A stretch of DNA of 64,000 bases, from contig NC_064042.1 in the NCBI RefSeq assembly GCF_932526225.1, positions 11,977,040 through 12,041,039 on the forward strand, given 5' to 3'. Below the pieces are notes generated by a model, which did not search any database, was not told the origin of the DNA, and saw nothing but the letters and a program-made list of their open reading frames with translations. Positions within the stretch are counted from its first letter, which is position 1. Every line of letters begins with the position of its first letter. Shown piece after piece: positions 57,277 to 64,000 of the stretch. This DNA is from Nematostella vectensis (lineage: Eukaryota > Cnidaria > Anthozoa > Actiniaria > Edwardsiidae). Both the position numbers and the translations under genes were made by a program.

Positions 57277-58804
57277 AACGTCTAACTGTGAAAAAGAGAG
57301 TATTTTTAACTTCATATGCACAGTTACTCGGAACACCCCTTACGAACCCCTACGTAACAGTTGTGTTGTTTAACAAGAAAACACTGCCGACACTAATTAA
57401 ACACGAAAATTTCGCTCTTATTCCTTTAAGACATCACGAACCCCTACGTAACAAGCACCGAATTAATCCCTGAAATTCGTAGATTAAGGATTGAATAGTT
57501 ATTTTTGTGCGATCTCAGTAATGCGGCTAAGATTAGCGATGTCCACGCCCCTTCGAGACCGTGGTATTGTTTAACAAGAAAACACTGCCGACACAAATTC
57601 AACACGAAAATTTCGCTCTTATTGGCTTATTCCTTTAAGGCATCACGAACCCCTACGTAACTAGCACCGAATTAATCCCTGAAATACGTGGATTAAGGAT
57701 TGTATAGTTGTTTTTATGCGATTTCAGTGAAGCGGCTAAGATTAGCGATGTATTTTACGCCGCTTCGAGACCGTTGTGTTGATTAACAAGAAAACACTGC
57801 CGACTGCCGACACAAATTCAACACGAAAATTTCGCTCTTATTCCTTTAAGACATCACGAACCCCTACGTAACTAGCAACAAATTAATCCCTGGAATACGT
57901 AGATTAAGGATTGCGTAATTATTTTTATGCAATTTCAGTGAAGCGGCTAAGATTAGCGATGTCTATCACGCCTCTTCGAGACCGTGGTGTTGTTTAACAA
58001 GAAAACACTGCCGACACAAATTCAACACGAAAATTTCGCTCTTAACTTTTAAGACATCACGAACCCCTACGTAACTAGCACCGAATTAATCCCTGGAATG
58101 AGTAGATTAAGGATTGTATAGTTATTTTTGTGCGATTTCAGTGATGCAGCTAAGATTAGCGATGTCTTTCAAGCCGCTTCGAGACCGTTGTGTTGTTTAA
58201 AAAGAAAACACTGCCGACACAAATTCAACACGAAAATTTCGCTCTTATTCCTTTAAGACATCACGAACCCCTACGTAACTAGCACCGAATTAATCCCTGG
58301 AATGAGTAGATTAAGGATTGTATAGTTGTTTTTATGCGATTTCAGTGATGCGGCTAAGATGAGTAATTTCTTTCACGCCGCTTCGAGACCGTTGTGTTGT
58401 TTGACAAGAAAACACCGACACACATCCAATACGAAAATTTCGCTGTTATTCCTTTAATACATCACGAGCCCCTACGTAACTAGCACCGAATTAATCCCTG
58501 GAATACGTAGATTAAGAATTGTGTAGTTATTTTTGTGCGATTTCAGTGAAGCGGCTACGATTAGCAATGTCTTTCAAGCCGCTTCGAGACCGTTGTGTTG
58601 TGCGAGGGTTCGTGGTGTATTAAAGGAATAAGAACGAAATTTTCGTGTTGAATTAGTGTCGGCAGTGTTTTCTTTTGTTAAACAACACAACGGTTACGTA
58701 GGGGTTCGTTAGGGTTCGTTTTAATGCAATGTTTCATGTCGAATTGGTGTTCCGAATAACTGTGCATATGAAGTTAAAAAGACTCTCTTTTCACAGTTAG
58801 ACGT
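57277..58804. mobile_element. Foldback element with internal ~205-bp tandem repeats
   Basis: Inverted ends: AACGTCTAACTGTGAAAAAG at the left and the complementary TTTTCACAGTTAGACGTT at the right. The match continues through CATATGCACAGTTA and the block containing AACAAGAAAACACTGCCGAC (57374; inverted near 58650). Inside are about six direct copies of a 197-215-bp unit (starts 57374, 57571, 57785, 57988, 58203, 58405) sharing TTTCGCTCTTATTCCTTTAA and GAACCCCTACGTAACTAGCA. No coding capacity. Confidence 0.85.
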
Positions 58805-58949
58805 TCACAGGTAGACTTCAATTTTTTACTGATACAAGATTTTTGGTCTTGACGGAATTTCATCGATATTTTGTTGAGTTTTAACTTAATAGTTTTCATG
58901 ACGAGCTAAACCTAAACCAACAAGTTGCACAGGTAGATAAATAGATCAG

Positions 58950-59150
58950 GTATAAATCAACACAAGGTTTAAATGGTATGTTGAACGCCGCTGTGAAACA
59001 GAGTGGTTGTGCAGACGTTTCGAGCGTTAGCCCTTCGTCGGAGCAAAAGACGAAAGGGATAACGTTCGAAACTTCAGCGCAACTACTCTGTTTCACAGAG
59101 GCGTTCCACATACCTTTTCAACCTTGTGTTGATTAATAGCCTGTCTACGC
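58950..59150. mobile_element. Inverted-repeat element with hammerhead-ribozyme-like motifs
   Basis: Two arms of about 95 bp (AATCAACACAAGGTTTAAAT... and its near-complement ending ...ACCTTGTGTTGATT) meet near 59045. The minus strand of the left arm reads CCGACGAAGGGCTAACGCTC, then GAAACGTC. This is the CUGANGA / stem II GGGC-UAAC-GCUC / GAAA arrangement of hammerhead ribozymes from Penelope-like elements and retrozymes, with one core substitution (CTG to CCG). The right arm has a more degraded version. Self-cleavage is therefore doubtful in this copy. Confidence 0.5.
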
Positions 59151-59159
59151 CACGCCTAC

Positions 59160-60290
59160 GTAGACCATCTAGTTTTTCTTCAGCTGTAGTCTTTCTAGTC
59201 TGTAGTCTTTCTAGTTATACCATCTAGATAAATAGATAGCATAAGCAACAAGGTCTTAGTTTTAGTGATTCTTAAATGATAGAAGACTGCTTTTAGCTGT
59301 CGAGTGAGCCTCCTATTACTCACCACGCTCCTAACATTCCCACACGGCCCACCACGGAGCTACGAGCCTAGGGAGGAGTGGGCCTGGCAACAAGAGGGAC
59401 AAGACTTTTCACTTAGGCAGTATTCTCTCCAGATTCAATGTAAAATACTGTTTGTTAAGTATTTCACAATACCGATTCAAGAAAATTATCTATTTCAATC
59501 GGCTAAGTCAAGCAAGTGTTACAGGACGGGTTGTCCTATTGTTTAGGTTATAGTTTCTGTTGTCTAGTATTTCATGTTCCTATCATGGAAAACGGAAGTC
59601 ATTAAGTTTTGTTTATCTTTTAAGGATAATTTAGATTTTGTTTACAGTTGATGTTTTCCTTAGTCTAGATTTTAGGACGCCCGTGGACCCTCCGCTTCGA
59701 TGACCTTTTGTTGCGTCTAAATCCAGGGAGTGTCCAGTTTCTTATTCATTTTATTTGGCAGGTTAAACTCTTGAATGTTCTTCGAAACTACATGCCATTT
59801 TCACCCCTTGGTTTAGACATCATTTATTTGTATTCGTTATTTCGTTTAAATAAAATGTTGTAGTCACGCGCTCATTGAGCATGCGCAGTTTAGTTTTAAA
59901 AGTTGCTTAATCATTAGTGTTATCCTATACGTTGACATTTATTATTTTGTAAATCCGCAGGGACGAGAGACCAACTCTGTGATTTCCCACGCCCTTATGC
60001 TTTTGGCTGGTTGGTTTGTTTTGCCGAATGTATCCAATTCTCCCCGTTCCCTCTTGAGTTGTTTTACATTTATTTCATCTCATGTGGGATCTCCACATGG
60101 ATTGCTGTCTTGTTCTAGCGTATAAATGAAGCGAGGCTAGCTCTGTATTTTATATCATATAATGAGCACCCCAAACTTCGGTTGCCGCGCGCTCGCCTCT
60201 ATGACGTCACTGACAATTAGAATAAACAGCGAAGACTCTGATTCACTTACGAAGATGAGAAACCGCAAGCTTTAAGTTAAAATAATCGAT
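59160..60290. other. 5' flank of the CFAP107-like gene
   Basis: No gene seen. The 120 bp before the start codon include CACCCCAAACTTCGGTTGCC and TGACGTCA (a CRE-type site at about 60203), a plausible core promoter region without a clear TATA box. Confidence 0.4.
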
Positions 60291-60296
60291 CTGACG

Positions 60297-63200
60297 ATGC
60301 CATACAACAAGGATTGCAAATGGACATTACCTGGCTGGAAAATTGAGCCGAAGTACATCGACAGGGTGCTCATAGGAAATTGGTTTGAAGAACGTCTACA
60401 GGTATTGTATTACACTCAAGGAACTCGAAACTATTGCAAGCTTGTGTAATCATCCCGCTATCAATGGACGCAGGTCGCCAAATATAGTTGTATCAGGGAA
60501 TTCAAAGTTAAAGTCAGTCGACATTCTAGATAGGTGGGAATGGCTATTTTGTTTTACTATCTCCTCTAAAAACTTTGCAAGCTAGCCTTAGTTTTATATT
60601 TGGTTACTGGTGGCGCCAGTAGCAAAACGAGTTCGCTTATGCTGCACCAGTAGCCAAAAGCATTTGTTCACATTGTGCAAACTCGTTCGCATGGCGCCAG
60701 CAGCCAATAACAATAATTCATATGACACCAGTAGCCAAAAGCATCCGTTCACATGGTCCCAGTAACCAATAACAATAATTTATATGGCGCCAGTAGCCAC
60801 TAGCATCCGTTAGTAGCTACTAGCATTCGTTCACATGGCTCCAGTAGCCACTAGCATTCGTTCACATGGCTCCAGTAGCCACTAGCATTCGTTCACATGG
60901 CTCCAGTAGCCACTAGCATTCGTTCACATGGCTCCAGTAGCCACTAGCATTCGTTCACATGGCTCCAGTAGCCACTAGCATTCGTTCACATGGCTCCAGT
61001 AGCCACTAGCATTCGTTCACATGGCTCCAGTAGCCACTAGCATTCGTTCACATGGCTCCAGTAGCCACTAGCATTCGTTCACATGGCGCCAGTAGCCACT
61101 AGCATTCGTTCACATGGCGCCAGTAGCCACTAGCATTCGTTCACATGGCTCCAGTAGCCAATAGCATCCGTTCACATGGCGCCAGTAGCCACTAGCATCC
61201 GTTCACATGGCGCCAGTAGCCACTAGCATTCGTTCACATGGTGCCAGTAGCCACTAGCATCCGTTCACATGGCTCCAGTAGCCACTAGCATTCGTTCACA
61301 TGGCGCCAGTAGCCACTAGCATTTGTCACATGACGCCAGTAGCCAATAGCATTCGTTTACATGGCTCCAGTAGCCACTAGCATTCGTTCACATGGCTCCA
61401 GTAGCCACTAGCATCCGTTCACATGGCTCCAGTAGCCACTAGCATCCGTTCACATGGCGCCAGTAGCCAATAGCATTCGTTCACATGGCGCCAGTAGCCA
61501 CTAGCATTCGTTCACATGGCGCCAGTAGCCAATAGCATTCGTTCACATGGCGCCAGTAGCCACTAGCATTCGTTCACATGGTGCCAGTAGCCACTAGCAT
61601 TCGTTCACATGGCTCCAGTAGCCACTAGCATTCGTTCACATGGCTCCAGTAGCCACTAGCATTCGTTCACATGGCGCCAGTAGCCACTACCCACTAGCAT
61701 TCGTTATCATATAGCACCATAAGCCAAATAGCACTTCTTAGATAGCGACATTAATCAATTGTTTGAAAGCCTTTGCGTTTGGGTACCAGTTTCCCAGAGA
61801 CCGCTCTTTCGGTAACAGTACGCAAAGGCAAGACTTCAGAAACACCAAGGGACGGCAACCCGAGAGAATTCTCCGCCGCCAGCTAGCGCTCAGAAATTGG
61901 GTAAGGAACCATGGTTATCATTGCCTTTACTTGTCAATTTATAGACAGTGTTTAAGCACTGTCGCTGAAGATGGTAATACACGCCTCTTTTGCAAGAGTT
62001 TCCTTTTAAATAGCTTGCTGTTTAGTGTATTGGTTAAATATCCAAAACGATACAGTAGCTTGCTGTGTAGTGTTTGTGTTGAATGTTCGAAGTGTTACAG
62101 TAGCTTGCTGTTTAGTGTCTTGGTTAAATGTCCGAAATGGTACAGTAGCTTGCTGTGTAGTGAATGGGTTAGATGTTCGAAGTATTACAGTAGCTTGCTG
62201 TGTAGTTTTATTTTTTGTTAAACGTTCAAAGCGTTACAGTAGCTTGCTGTGTAGTGTTTGTGTTGAATGTTCGAAGTGTTACAGTAGCTTGCTGTTTAGT
62301 GTCTGGATTAAATGTTCGAATTGTTACAGTAGCTTGCTGTGTAGTTTTTGTGTTAAATGTTCGAAGTGTTACAGTAGCTTTCTGTGAAGTGTTTGTGTTA
62401 AATGTTTGAAGTTTTACAGTAGTTTGCTATTAGTGTTTGTGAATGTTCGTGTGTGTTCTACAGTAGATTGCTGTGTTTTTTGTGTTTGGTATTACAAGTG
62501 CTACAGTAGCTTGCTGTTTAGTGTTTGTGTTAAATTTTCGAATTTTTTCAGTAGCCTGCTTTTGAGAATAACAAGTGGTACAGTAGCTTTCTGTGAAGTG
62601 TTTGCACTGGATGTTTGAAGTGTTACAGTAACCTTTCTGTATGTTTGCAGTGTGAAGTGTGACGGCGAGGGTCTGTGTAGTGTTTGTGTTGGGTGTTTAG
62701 TGTGTTTCTTTAGCTTGCTGCGTGGTGTAACACTGGTCCGGACCGTCGTGATGTTATAATACGTTTCTACTGCAGGAAGGCGTAGGCCAGCAGTGCCTTC
62801 TAAATCACCATGGCAACTCATACATGACCAGCGGTCTCTCCACACACTTGACAGACTACCAGCATCCAATGCGGGTAAAATCTCCTGGAAAGCGTCGCTG
62901 GGATGGACATCAGTCGTCATGGAAACCAGAGAAACTGGACCGCCAAGTTCCGGGTAAGCAGAACCACAATTTCATGGGCAGGTATTCGTTGATGGGTTTT
63001 GACTGCGTGTCTTCGGTTTGTGTAAAAAAGATTGGGCTATAGCAAGCGCGTAGTAAGGGTGAGCGCACATTCTATGATTAGGCATCCAACAGGCCGCATT
63101 TCCTTTCAAAAGAAATGACACTCTCCCATCTCTGACAATACCTGGCTACGTTAGCTTTACCTTATAACTCTATCTTCTGATTTGGGTATGTGGCATGGTA

Positions 63201-63528
63201 ATAATTTGCCGAACTTCTCTAAGTGCTTCGACCAATCATCACTGTTCCCTTTATCTTCTACTAAAAAGCGGTTTTGTTATCTAGGAAAGGGATTTTAGCT
63301 AAATGGGACTAATTTTGGGGTAGACAACAAGAACACGCTAGATAAATCTAGCGCGAGGACAATTCTAAAGGAGGACGAGGTTTCTAATCCCCCCTGCTAA
63401 ACATAAAACAAGTTAATTATCAAGCGTATCAATACGAGACATCAATTTAAAAGTCTAGATCCAATGTGAAGAACGTAATATAATTATGTGTTTCAGAGAG
63501 TGAGAAGAACAGACTTTTGCATCGAAGG
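60297..63528 (+). CDS. CFAP107: CFAP107-like ciliary microtubule inner protein (3' end outside window)
   Basis: Exons 60297-60401, 61790-61900, 62776-62953 and probably a 32-bp exon 63497-63528. Phases 0, 0 and 1 join, and the last ends in phase 0 before GTAAGT. The N-terminus PGWKIEPKYIDRVLIGNWFE is closely like the start of CFAP107 (C1orf158), a microtubule inner protein of axonemal doublets. Exon 3 keeps RRWDGHQSSWKPEKLD, matching the family's W-x-G...W-x-PEKSD region. No signal peptide or membrane segment, as expected for a cytoplasmic axonemal protein. At least 142 residues are visible; the end lies beyond 64000. Exon 4 is less certain because of its size. Confidence 0.8.
60590..61705. 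repeat. 31-bp minisatellite in CFAP107 intron 1
   Basis: About 35 copies of a 31-bp unit with core CACTAGCATTCGTTCACATG preceded by GC(G/T)CCAGTAGC. The left edge (60590-60800) is more diverged, and the middle block (60800-61080) is nearly homogeneous, indicating recent expansion. Confidence 0.95.
62030..62660. repeat. 45-bp minisatellite in CFAP107 intron 2
   Basis: About 13 copies containing TACAGTAGCTTGCTGTGTAG and TTAAATGTTCGAAGTGT. The unit is 15 codons long, so repetitive Cys/Ser/Val frames stay open; these are artefacts. Confidence 0.93.
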
Positions 63529-64000
63529 GTAAGTCTCTCGACAGGCAGTCAATGTCAGTAGTTCTATAAAGGAATGTATATGGAATTTATAACCGTAACT
63601 CGTAGCGGGCTTCAACCTCGATATACGAGCATTCTTTAAAAAATAAAACAAAGCAAGACTCAAACACGATATTTCAAGCTCTGTTTACCTTTTTACCAAT
63701 AAATATATATTTTTTCATCAACATAGACACCGCCATACATAGAATTAATGACAGTAGCCTTGGGCTGCCTGTGGTCTCTTAAGAATTGACGTCCCCATTT
63801 TCAAGTCCGACGCCTCGAACTAGCTCGACCTTTACTCGAGTTCTATAAAATAGTATACTATTCTTCCCTGGGTATTGTTGTTCATGAGATGGTAATAGGG
63901 TGTGGGGAATCGCTCTAGCCCGGGACACGCCCAAGCCAGGCAAAGGGTAAGGTGTGTGTGCTGGCGGTCAAGTCAATTCCGGCTTCCTACTAGGGGCGGG
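63529..64000. other. End of window, no further exon recognised
   Basis: Presumed intron of the CFAP107-like gene. No splice acceptor with a convincing coding stretch was found. Confidence 0.4.

Noticed and set aside
61763-62618. Cys/Ser-rich frames of 64-152 codons
   Set aside because: 45-bp minisatellite; only 61790-61900 at the start is a genuine exon.

Overview
The window looks like nuclear DNA of an anthozoan cnidarian, probably a sea anemone of the Nematostella type. Genes have short exons with GT-AG introns. Intergenic DNA is AT-rich and full of short inverted-repeat elements, minisatellites and G/C homopolymers. There is a PAN-EGF-fibrinogen-like secreted protein of the cnidarian skeletal-matrix/USOMP5 type, and an integrated Polinton whose predicted proteins match the set usual in cnidarian genomes. 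The species assignment is an inference. Exons were assembled by hand from splice sites and reading phase.

Layout, left to right. A mitochondrial-type creatine kinase lies on the minus strand (2337-4422); its last exon is not in the window. About 3.8 kb of repeats follows, including a family rich in TGACGTCA palindromes. A decayed Polinton occupies 8503-20439 (11.9 kb), bounded by complex terminal inverted repeats. It keeps recognisable helicase-HNH, integrase, packaging ATPase, major capsid, minor capsid-like and several membrane-protein genes. Almost all of these carry stops or frameshifts. No DNA polymerase B is present, and one 310-residue gene is intact. A five-exon gene for a single-pass membrane protein with two Ig-like domains spans 23127-28649; its first Ig domain has no cysteines.

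The most unusual locus is 31.7-35.8 kb. Two convergent single-exon paralogues encode small secreted glycoproteins whose domain layout resembles the vertebrate prion protein: signal peptide, basic Arg/Gly/Ser-rich segment, GGY-containing hydrophobic segment, a domain with two cysteines and many N-glycosylation sites, and a GPI-type hydrophobic tail. The left copy is intact; the right copy is frameshifted.

The right part holds a complete four-exon membrane-anchored copper amine oxidase (43002-50175), whose second intron contains a Ty3/gypsy fragment with a 134-bp LTR. Next comes the four-exon PAN-EGF-fibrinogen-like gene (51962-56849), with an 18-bp minisatellite in its last intron. A foldback element and a hammerhead-like inverted repeat follow. 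Last are the first exons of a CFAP107-like ciliary microtubule inner protein (60297 onward), whose introns hold 31-bp and 45-bp minisatellites. The host genes do not form an operon and look functionally unrelated; the only functionally linked gene set is the Polinton's virion and integration module.
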